A DNA stretch of 59,975 nt from Priapulus caudatus (lineage: Eukaryota; Priapulida; Priapulimorpha; Priapulimorphida; Priapulidae): assembly GCF_000485595.1 (NCBI RefSeq), contig NW_014577318.1:1-59975 (forward strand). The letters run 5' to 3'. Each line of letters starts with the position of its first letter. The first letter of the stretch is position 1. The position numbers and the translations under genes were made by a program. Under the pieces are notes generated by a model. It worked only from the letters and a program-made list of their open reading frames with translations, was not told the origin of the DNA and did not search any database. Positions 35,148-43,100 of the stretch are shown piece after piece.

Positions 35148-36790
35148 CGTAACTGTTTACCGTGTATATACAGAAGTTGTTCTTGTATTTAGGGGGAGAA
35201 TCATCTTACTGAAGCCTTGCTGAAGAGGCTGAACACTGGCGGGAAGGTGCACATGGTCCCGGCATCTCTCAGGGCAAGTCGAATCAAACATCGTTTTATT
35301 CGTCACTATATTTGAATAGAGGTCACGTGTGGAATGTACCGTTAAACCTCCACGGGGCCTCAACAGCTATAGCCTTCACTCACCAAACATTTAAATTAAA
35401 AAATACGTAAGGAGGAAAATTTACGAAAGTAACGAACGTAAACTTTCAAGCAAACCTCAACGTTTGCTCTGCAGTTTCAAACGGTTCAACTCCCACAAGC
35501 TTACCTAACTCACACACGCTCACCTAACTCACACACGCTTACCTAACTCACACACGCTTACCTCGCTCGCCTACGCTTGCCTAACTCTCGCCTACACTTA
35601 CCTAACTCGCCTACGCTTACCTAACTCGCCTGCACTCACCTCGCTCACCTACGCTTGCCTAACTCTCGCCTACACTTACCTCGCTCACCTACGCTTGCCT
35701 AACTCTCGCCTATGCTTGCCTAACTCGCCTACGCTTACCTAACTCACCTACGCTTACCTAACTCTTGCCTACACTTACCTAACTCACCTATGCTTACCTA
35801 ACTCGCCTACACTCACCTACTCGCCTACGCTTACCTAACTTGCTTATGCTTGCCTAACTCGCCTATGCTTACCTAACTCGCCTACGCTTACCTAACTCGC
35901 CTGCGCTTGCCTAATTCGCCTACGCTTACCTAACTCGCCTACGCTTACCTAATTTGCCTACGCTTACCTAACTCGCTAACATTGAACCCCGTTTCACTGT
36001 TTTACAGGGGCAATACGTCATCCGTTTCACCGTCACCTCACGCTTCACAACGGACGCCGACATTGCCGGCGACTGGAACATCATCCGCAGCGTAGCATAC
36101 GAGATCCTGCAAGAACAGGAGCGGCTGGACGAGACCAAACTACAGCTTCCCGCAGCCGCCGCCGCCGCCGCAGCCACCCTCCGCCCCGCCAAACCGCAGT
36201 CGGACGACGAGCAACGCAAGCGGGAGTTCGGTCTGAGTCTGCTGCTTAGCAACAGCCCCCTCGTGCCGAAATTCGTCAACGGCTCCTTCGCCGCCATCTT
36301 CGAGAATCGTGACGTCATCTACGAGTTCGTCACGCAGCTGAGCGACTCGACGTTCGGCCGCCGGTCGCCTAGCAACCGCAGCCGGCTGCGCTCGAGCAAG
36401 CAGTACTCGCTCGACTCGCGCATCGACTATCTCTACGACTTCCACAACCGCCTGAAGATGGCGCACCCTACCGGAGAGCTGCAGGAGATCGACGAGGCAG
36501 ACGATCAAAATGGCGGCGGCGGCGGCGGCGGCGGCGACATCTCGGGGGTAATGTCTTCTCCGCGTCGCCCGCGGTCGCTGTCTCTCGGGCAGGAGCCGGC
36601 GGACCTCAACCTACACCTCACAAAGGAGGAGGGGAACTCCGCGGAGGAGGGGAACTCCGCGGAGGAGGCAGCAAAGCAACGGATCCCCGCTGTCGTCGTC
36701 AACAACAACGACATCTATCCGAGGATTACGAAGCCGCTCTCTAACAATACGGTCGTACGATGCAAGCACTGTGGCAACGTCGTGGACTAG
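15362..36790 (+). CDS. Hdc: Histidine decarboxylase, PLP-dependent (13 exons, 707 aa)
   Basis: Converts L-histidine to histamine in the cytosol; group II PLP decarboxylase. Exons: 15362-15389, 23021-23193, 23525-23638, 24082-24225, 24612-24746, 26701-26844, 27157-27223, 27526-27688, 31841-31931, 32998-33096, 34632-34733, 35193-35273, 36008-36790; all junctions keep frame. Visible: start [16 protein letters not shown], stacking His200 in DQAHSSVE, Asp279 in [14 protein letters not shown] lysine Lys311 in [11 protein letters not shown], catalytic-loop Tyr340 in [10 protein letters not shown]. Ser360 in [10 protein letters not shown] occupies the position that is Ser in histidine and Gly in aromatic-amino-acid (DOPA) decarboxylases; this and the 707-aa length (about 660 in mammals, about 480 for DOPA decarboxylase) favour HDC. 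The tail of about 225 aa has poly-Ala, poly-Gly, a duplicated EEGNSA and ends [12 protein letters not shown] 15362 has G at -3 and +4; the frame upstream lacks another ATG nearby. Confidence 0.95.
16088..16160. repeat. 10-bp tandem repeat (TATAATACCG)n
   Basis: Seven units, one shortened by a base, flanked on both sides by CGTTCCATAGCG, so the block may have been duplicated with its flank. Confidence 0.9.
16636..16945. repeat. CA/CG-rich microsatellite complex in intron 1
   Basis: CACACG, CACGCA and CGCGCG units with alternating purine-pyrimidine character. Long open frames (up to 139 codons on the minus strand) are repeat artefacts. Confidence 0.9.
17270..17880. repeat. Minisatellite of about 38-40 bp units (TG/CG-rich)
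   Basis: About 15 units built on GTGCGTGCGCG, CCGTGTGAGCGTATGTG and CCTATATG, ordered as two alternating variants. The reverse complement resembles the 62-bp minisatellite at 30840-31255 (shared CGCACGCACACA and CCTATA words). Confidence 0.85.
18095..18545. repeat. CACG array followed by an inverted TGCG array
   Basis: CACACGCACG units at 18095-18190 are followed by GTGCGTGCG units at 18270-18545. The two tracts are reverse complements of one motif separated by about 80 bp, so they could pair as a large hairpin. Confidence 0.85.
19395..19600. repeat. Purine-rich (GAA/GAG) tract
   Basis: About 200 bp of mostly A and G on the plus strand (GAAGAAG, GGAAGAG). The minus frame of 113 codons rich in F, S and L is an artefact. 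Confidence 0.8.
20088..20176. repeat. Direct duplication of about 45 bp around ACTCGG
   Basis: CGAGACTCGG, CGCCCGC and ATTCAAGA occur twice in the same order (20083-20121 and 20139-20174), separated by a short TA run. A (GTT)9 microsatellite follows at 20229-20256. Confidence 0.6.
21118..21310. repeat. TG/CG/ATGC-rich low-complexity tract
   Basis: CATGCATG, GCGTGTGCG and TGTACGC units. Open frames over it are artefacts. Confidence 0.75.
23194..23256 (+). promoter_or_regulatory. Duplicated 5' splice site of exon 2 flanking a hairpin
   Basis: Exon 2 ends GGG at 23193 and the intron starts GTGAGCG (23194-23200). After the 49-bp hairpin comes GTAAGCG (23250-23256), a second consensus donor that differs by one base. 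Use of the first donor preserves the conserved IMPG|ITHWQ reading. Use of the second would add an in-frame TAG within four codons. Confidence 0.8.
23201..23249. mobile_element. 49-bp foldback microelement inserted at the exon-2 donor
   Basis: Near-perfect palindrome opening CATAGACTAAGAATA and closing with its complement. The flanks GTGAGCG and GTAAGCG form a 7-bp target duplication with one mismatch. It lies seven bases into intron 2 of the histidine decarboxylase gene. Confidence 0.75.
24226..24227 (+). promoter_or_regulatory. Non-canonical GC 5' splice site (exon 4)
   Basis: Exon 4 ends GTTATACAG and the intron starts GCAAGC. The conserved reading GGGVIQ|TTASES requires this position, and no GT is available that keeps frame. 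The acceptor (24610-24611) is AG, so this is a GC-AG intron. Confidence 0.85.
24800..24975. repeat. Tandem duplication of an AT-rich block in intron 5
   Basis: A block of about 86 bp (GGCTGAATTATAGGATATATATG ... GTACAACCTGCTCT) occurs twice in tandem and itself contains TATAGGATATAT sub-repeats. Confidence 0.8.
25925..26045. repeat. Tandem repeat of 17-20 bp units (CTAGAAGCTACATATA)
   Basis: Six to seven units in intron 5, the last ones drifting to CTAGCAGCTACACATAGA. A CTAG-AGCT core recurs. Confidence 0.85.
28605..28685. repeat. (GT)n microsatellite in intron 8
   Basis: A GT run of about 50 bp with a GTGCGTACGTGCG end. A (TA)n palindromic tract lies at 28048-28091. Confidence 0.9.
29306..29358. 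mobile_element. 53-bp foldback microelement
   Basis: An inverted repeat beginning CATAGAAATAT and ending with its complement, centred on GAGACTGTGTCTC. The flanks GATGCTCC and GTTGCTCC form an 8-bp duplication with one mismatch. Its start CATAGA is shared with the element at 23201. Confidence 0.65.
29565..29682. repeat. GTGC tetranucleotide-type microsatellite
   Basis: GTGCGTGCGTGC units in intron 8. The open frames on both strands are artefacts. Confidence 0.9.
29836..29873. repeat. Perfect 38-bp palindrome at the gap edge
   Basis: CCCTTCGCTCTGCCACAG, two bases, then the exact complement, ending directly at the first N. The first ten bases also begin the imperfect hairpin at 57284, so it is probably one arm pair of a small element family. 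A fold-back artefact at a read end is possible. Confidence 0.6.
29874..30839. other. Assembly gap (966 N)
   Basis: Unresolved bases inside intron 8 between a palindrome and a minisatellite. Translations spanning it are meaningless. Confidence 0.99.
30840..31255. repeat. 62-bp minisatellite made of two 31-bp halves
   Basis: AGGTACGCTG recurs at 30853, 30915 and 30977, a period of 62. Each period has two related halves, one with CACACAGGTACGCTGAC and one with CACACAGATACCCCTATAC. Units degrade toward 31255. The gap edge cuts the array, which probably caused the gap. Confidence 0.9.
33216..33255. mobile_element. 40-bp foldback microelement in intron 10
   Basis: The palindrome opens CAAGAGTCTATTATAGAA and closes TTCTATTATGGATTCTTG. 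The 13 bases before (ATAATATGTAATA at 33202) recur directly after it (33256), so the insertion duplicated flanking DNA. Confidence 0.6.
35274..35275 (+). promoter_or_regulatory. Non-canonical GC 5' splice site (exon 12)
   Basis: Exon 12 ends CTCAGG and the intron begins GCAAGT, the optimal context for GC donors. The alignment [14 protein letters not shown] leaves no in-frame GT. This is the second GC-AG intron of this gene. Confidence 0.85.
35495..35975. repeat. Minisatellite of 19-bp units in intron 12
   Basis: About 24 units of GCTTACCTAACTCGCCTAC and close variants (CTCACACAC, CTCGCTCAC). Each unit contains CCTAAC, a branch-point-like word, and the array ends about 30 bp before the acceptor of exon 13. 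On the opposite strand each unit reads GTTAGGTAAGC, a donor-like word. Confidence 0.9.
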
Positions 36791-37428
36791 TGTTGATTCC
36801 ACGATCTCGGTCCAAGCCTAGTTTAGCACCCTGGATTAGGTTTAGCACATGCAAAAAACACATTTGCGCGGTCCCAAATAGATACAATAACGTAACCCTA
36901 CAATGTAACCCTACTCCTGTTGGGTTACATTATTGTATCTAGGTCCCAAACTATCCTTGGTCCACGCGATCTCTCCAGGAAAATTTCGTAGGTAGTATAT
37001 GGTGTTGCGTTTTTCGATGCATTGCGCGTAAAAGCGATCTGTGCAGTAAAAACATACGGATAGCGCGGTTCCGTTATTGCAGACACGGAGTTACAGTGGC
37101 CCGGCTCAATATTTACCCACACACTGTAGGGCATCTGAGCAGTGAACATCAAATACATGAATACGGAGGTTGGAAATTGCTTTCAAAAACCACCGAAAGA
37201 TTGAAATGCTTTGTGAACCTTGCTTACAATTGACATAAACAGGTAAAAAACGTGAGCGATTTTACATCCCCTGAAAAAACAACGCGATAAGTGATATATA
37301 TCTTCAACTCCAAAAGATAATCGAAAGGTGATTATTCATATTACTCATTATGCAACTTCGATAATATACCTTTAGTATGTTAGAATATGCATTAGGTTTA
37401 CCTTTTCAATACTTGAGAAGGCACCTAG
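36791..37428. other. 3' flank of the histidine decarboxylase gene
   Basis: Likely 3' UTR and downstream DNA. No AATAAA is seen in the first 300 bases after the stop. It contains the palindromic microelement at 36879 and otherwise nothing recognised. Confidence 0.4.
36879..36941. mobile_element. 63-bp foldback microelement with perfect 9-bp target duplication
   Basis: The inverted ends are TAGATACAATAA and its complement, with GTAACCC/GGGTTAC inside. GGTCCCAAA stands on both sides (36870-36878, 36942-36950). A 9-bp duplication is typical of Mutator-like elements (family knowledge); the element itself codes for nothing. It sits in the likely 3' UTR, 88 bp after the stop codon. Confidence 0.75.
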
Positions 37429-38168
37429 TATAGCAGGGTTCTCCAAGCTTTTAAATGATAGCATGGGGGGTGGTACTCAGAGCTAGGGGGTCCGGGGGCA
37501 TGCCCAACCGCAAAACTTTTGAATTGTAGAAGCTCTGAGATGCAATCTGGGACACTCTGTGTGTAAATTTGAAGCACTGCATGTGGGGTGAAAATGTTTG
37601 TTTTGCATGGGCAAAACCATCGAAAAATTCAAAATAATTAATGGAATAAAAATACCAAAATGTAGGGGTGAACATGCTGGTTTGCTGGTTCCAAATCGAG
37701 TTCACCTCATAAATAAATATAAAAAAATTTGTCACCATTGCCAATGGCAGGAGTGGTCGGTAAGTGTACCAGTCTACTCTACCTCGTGTTAGACTGGGTT
37801 ACCTGCCCTGTAATAATGCCGTTGGAAATTAATTCACGATTTAATTCACGATTAAGATTTCTTGATGAGCTAGAAAACACTCGGATTTGAAGTATGAAAA
37901 TAAACATTATTGTGCCAGCTAGCCTACACCAGTTGGTTGGGATTGATTGTCAGTTCAGATGCAAAATATTTAAAGCAAAAGGTTCTACACCATAGATTAA
38001 TTTTGGTATAGGGGATATATGTATAGGGGGTAATATGGGATAGGGATAGGGTGACTGTTTGTTCCCGTAGCATCGAGACCAACGTGTTTTAATTCATTGT
38101 TTGAACTTATCGTGTATACACCAGCATGGCGGCTATGATATTTAGGAATTTTGCCCGGGAAATGCTAT

Positions 38169-38428
38169 CCCACGGGCGTGGAGGGACAGTACCGCAACGT
38201 GACAGCACTAGTGTTAGGATTAGGGTTAGGATTAGGGTTAGAGTTAGGGTTAGGGTTTTTGTATCATGCTATCTGTCCCCACACCATAGATTAATTTTTG
38301 TGGATGACACCCCTATATATAGATATCCAATATATAGATATTTAGTGTTAGGGTTAGTGTTACTGTTAAGTTTTGAATATACGTCAACTGTATCACGTGA
38401 CCGTCCCTCCACGCCCGGGGGATAGCAC
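38169..38428. mobile_element. Nested inverted repeat with TTAGGG-like interior
   Basis: The arms GCTATCCC..CGGGCGTGGAGGGAC (about 38164-38189) and their complement (about 38402-38428) enclose about 210 bp that includes TTAGGG-type repeats. The nested repeat lies wholly inside the 37434-38760 element. Confidence 0.55.
38207..38262. repeat. Interstitial telomere-like (TTAGGG)n, degenerate
   Basis: TTAGGATTAGGGTTAGGATTAGGG and TTAGAGTTAGGGTTAGGG runs. A second run at 38546-38602 is within the same element. Both lie well inside chromosomal DNA, so they are not a chromosome end. Confidence 0.8.
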
Positions 38429-38765
38429 CCATTTTGCACAGGGAAGAGATAGTGATTCGCTAGGGGACGGCTCTGATTGGCTGATTTTGTCTTTTATTTA
38501 TTTTATTTTTTATTATTTTTGGCTAATTTTGTTTTATTTTAGAATTAGAGATAGGGTTAGGATTAGGGTTAGGGTTCAGATTAGGGTTAGGGTTAGGGTT
38601 AACTGATAAGTTAGTTCTATATCCACAACTTATTTCTATATTCACTATCTCTCCCCTGAGACCTACTAGATATTTAGCGTGGCGGGTGCATTTTAGGATG
38701 GCGGGGCTCGACGATAGCCTGGCGGGGGCGCCAGGCTATAAGTGCCCTTGGAGAACCCTGTATAG

Positions 38766-40107
38766 GTACGATAGTTATGTCTAACGTCTGTGTTCGGGCA
38801 GTTAGTAGGGCCTATTTCGCTTAGCTAGCAAGTTACTCAACACGTTTAGATTCGTGTTAAGTAATAGTGCTTAAATGACAACATGTGAGTTATCATGTCA
38901 TCTTATGACACACACTAGCTCTCGTGTTCAAACGAGATTCAATTACCTGAAACTCGATATTTTATCATTGATGTGCATTACCTTTGTGTTTAGTAACTGT
39001 GATATTACCTAGGTAAATGCTTAAGCAGCATAGAGGTAGCATAGAACACCATAGTGAGCCAGATATTATGTAGTATCGCAGCAGCAAATACACATATGCA
39101 AGTGTAAAATAGCAATACCGTAGTTTCATAGAATATGTGTAATGACGAATACTTGATGATGTGGTAGGAAATATTATATTGTGCTGTACATGCAGTACAG
39201 CTTTTGTCATAGACTAGCAATAAAAATGGCTTTTTGTTGTGAAATAATGGCTTCATAGTTTTTTCATATCTTACTAAATAGAACTGATTTGATTAGATTT
39301 ATCAACTGCTTTTCATCTTGTCTTAATTATGTCATAGTACAGTATAACTGATTCTCCCCTACTTAAAAATTTTATGATTTGGTTCATAGCAAACACGTAA
39401 TTAAAATATTTAACACGTAAAATTAGCACCGACAGACCACAGGATTCTCGGTTATATATGCAATAGATAGGTGTAATGTTATATATAGACCACACTTACA
39501 CAAACGAATCCAACATAGTTATATTTTTTTAATTGTATTTACAATTGTTATATTTACAAAAGATCGCCACATAAAATTCCTCGAGACTATAATAACACGC
39601 TAATAATTACAATTTTGATTGTTTTAGTTATGATAAATATGATTAAAATTCCCATTTTTCCTAATCTTCTCTAATACAAATGTTATTTATTAATCGCATA
39701 AACTCATATGTCAGTACAGCAATAACTTGCAACATCGACATAACATAAAAAATTACTTTCAAAACTAATACAATATTTTTAAATTGAGCAAGTACGTGTA
39801 ATATAATAAATAGCCTAAATGCTTTATATTATTTAAACTCCATAAAAGTTGTGGTCGCTTAACAGAGATCACATGCAGTGCAGAAATACTGATAAGTATA
39901 TATCATTCTGAACAAAAGGCCTTTCTCAATATGATGCAACATTTTATATTATAAATTACTGAACCTTTGCTGGTCATTCAAACACTATAGAAATTCCTAT
40001 TTCCTTCTCAAATCGTACATCTCTTTTCCTGTAATACAGTGTGGACCTCGTACATACCTAGTTCACAGCCGTCTAATCTATTCTTGGTGCTCCAGACCTA
40101 CTCCCGA
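38766..40107. other. Convergent intergenic region between Hdc and the TBC gene
   Basis: AT-rich and without recognised genes. It should contain the 3' UTR of the minus-strand TBC gene (immediately below 40108). Confidence 0.4.
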
Positions 40108-43100
40108 TCAAGATGTCTTCGTGCTTTTACCCATTACTTGCATTTCTACAACCATTCCTCTCTTTAGCACCTCCTTCGCACTGCTTGGTCTCTCGATAAC
40201 CTATCATATAGGTATACTTAGAACTTCACAATCAAGGATACAACTAAACAAAGACAAACAAATCGAGCAACGACTTACCGTATCTCATGTCAAATATGAA
40301 ATCATTGCTTTAACAATTTCCGTTATATCATTGTCTATTAATTATTTTTATTCTTTACTATTATATTATTATTTACTAGACCACAATCAACTGTTTCAAT
40401 CAACACTAACATTTCGAGTAGTTTGAATTAGGCTTTTGTAAGCACTGGCAGAATAAATAGCTCACCTGAAAGCAATCGTGTACAGATTTGCGGCAGTATG
40501 ACAGGAACACAGCTTCCGACTTACAGAGGATGTCATTCACATCAATATTCATGGATAACCTGCCAAAAATCGACATCACTGTAAGATAACTGAGTGGCTT
40601 CATACAGAATGACATGATGGAATCTATTAACCTGCTTAGCATTATGCATAAGTTCATTTACAGGAGGTATTAAAAACTCTACAAACATGGTAGGGATATG
40701 GAAAGTTCATATGTCAACATGATTTAACCACAACAAAGAAACGCAAGCACAGTAGGATTTTACAAATGAGCAAATATTGTTACAGACCGTCACGAATCAG
40801 TCACAACTTTACCAGTCGTGTGCAAACACACACATCTGTGATATAAATATAGTTTTAAAAGCTCAATCGGTACCACTGCAACGTGGTCACAGACCAGTGG
40901 CGCCATCTTTGGAACCGAATTGAACCCATTTTCCCTAACGACGTGTTTACCTCGCTATGCATTGAAAGACGGTTGCGGCATCTGTGCAGCGGAACATCTT
41001 ATCTCTGTGGTCCATCATAATCGATACAGCCACGAACAGGTCAAACGTGTACTCCTGATCCGACACATCGTCCACAGACCTGAGGTGCCCACCTACGATA
41101 AGCAATGCTCGGTTATTCCTACAAATGAGGGCAAGCCATTCACGGAAAAAGACCGACTTCAAGAATTTATTGGTTATTAACATTGCAATTACTGCAAGTC
41201 GTCTATCGAAAAGATTGACTGTTACTATGCCTTCTTTACTCTAGCACAAGAGTACAACATCTGAAAGTGAGGGACAAATCAAACTGGCATTACATTGTAA
41301 AACTTGAACATGTGAATTATTAAAACTTTACAAAATACCATAGGTTAGGGTTGAAATTCTATCTACTGGCATACTAATATCTATTAGTTTGGGGGGGAGC
41401 ATGAATCATGAAATGGTTTTGGATAAAATTATGATTCAACTGAAAAAGATGGGTAAGGTTTGGTTTTAACATCATAGAAGGGAAATGGACCAGTATGATG
41501 CAATCTACCCTGAAATTATAGCTAGCAGTATGTGTGCGTGGAAGAGAACAGACCTTCCTGCTCGAAATTCTTTCTTCGCTGGAGTCTCTTCTGTGTCTCA
41601 GCTTCTAGAGAGTGCAACTCCAAATAATGACTACTCAAGATCTCAAACAACTTTACGCCATCTTCAAAGCCAAACTCACGCTTGAAGCCAAGTATCAACC
41701 ACCTGCAAAAAGGTGTATTTTTCATGAATAGTGATATCAATATATAATTTACAACTTCTCCCGTTTGTGTGGAATTGATTTGTAAGCTCTGTAGCATGAA
41801 ATTCTAAAAGAAAATAGTTCTAAATAATCAATAGGTTCTAACTCTGTCTTTTCTCACTTAAAAGTCTTAATTTTGTTATTGTCAAAACAGATTTAACTTT
41901 ATTGATGAGAGAGAAAGACATTCCGACAGGAAGGTACAAAAAGTATAGGTATTGGAAGCTCTGAGCGTACCTGTGACAGAATGTAAGATCATCAACCCCA
42001 CATATGCCCAGGTAGTTGTAGAGGTCTGGATCTAATTTCTCCAACAGCTGTCTAAGCAAAGCTGCAAACAATGCACAGCTATTAAACACATTACTGGGAA
42101 AGTGATTTCTACATTTTTCATACCATACGCTACCTAGTGTTTTGCAAGTGAATACACTAATATCAACCAAAACATAAAATTTATTGTTTCCTAACGTGTT
42201 ATTACCATAGTAAGAATTAAAATGTGTAACACACTCATACATCACAGCAGTAGACATACTCACAGAGCTTGCGGACCATTCCCTCTGCAATAAAGTCCAG
42301 CTGGATCTCTTCTATATACCAGGTGAAACACCAAAATGCCTCCACCTTAAAACACAACAAAAATGCAAGTTAAACATACGAGAAAACAACCTTCTGAAAA
42401 AAGATAACATTTGTAAAAATGTCATACTTCATTCATGTGGTACGGTGTACCATGTGGTAAGGAGTACATTGTCATGAATCGCAAACACAGGATTGCACAC
42501 AAGTGACATATCATGTCATTGCGTGAAATTTTCAGAAAATAAAGTAATGCAAACTATTTTTATTTTCTCATCTTTTGAAATAATACTTAATATAAAATTC
42601 TAATTATATTTATTCATAATATAACGTTTCAATTTTGTTCCTATATTAATAAAAAAGGCCAGTATTTCTACCTACCTCAGAGTCAAGTACAATCATCATA
42701 CGACTCAGAATGTCATTCATTCCCTGTGCATAGCCAACTTTAGGATGGAATGCTGCAAATGTCACTAGTATGTCTCTGAGTACGAACATCATTGGGTTAT
42801 TTTCACCCCTGAAAAGCCACAGTATTATTAGTTTCATCGACGTATACAAATACTCAGTAGCATTTCTGTTCGAAATATCACCGGATATATTAATAAGACA
42901 AATCCCAACAATAAACCATTTTCACAACTAGTAATTTCACATCAGCAATTTGTCAAATATTGAACCCGAAATACTTTTTAACAATAAATTTATGTAATGC
43001 ATAATGCAGCTTCCCTTGGTGCAAACTCTCTGTGCCAAATAGAAAACATTTTTAAGATTCAAGCTTGTTGTTTATAGATGCATGGCATGAGGTAAAACTG

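Larger units (their letters stand above)
37434..38760. mobile_element. 1.3-kb non-autonomous hAT-like element
   Basis: The ends are inverted copies of CAGGGTTCTCCAAG, flanked by TATAG on both sides (37429-37433, 38761-38765). The subterminal text CAGAGCTAGGGGGTCCGGGGGCATG (37479-37503) and a 24-bp palindrome at the other end (38717-38740) are typical of degenerate hAT-like elements. A 5-bp duplication is shorter than the usual 8 bp of hAT, so the superfamily is tentative. There is no transposase. The interior holds TTAGGG-type runs and a second, nested inverted repeat. Confidence 0.65.

Noticed and set aside
35968-36802. Minus-strand frames over the last histidine decarboxylase exon
   Set aside because: Antisense shadows of a GC-rich exon with a clear sense reading.
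38207-38602. A true telomere
   Set aside because: The TTAGGG runs are short, degenerate and lie inside a transposon-like element with genes on both sides.
41101-41130. Upstream acceptor for TBC exon 11 (TTTGTAG at about 41122)
   Set aside because: Joined to exon 10 it gives a stop within nine codons; the acceptor at 41093 keeps frame and leads into EYTFDLFVAVSIMMDHRD.
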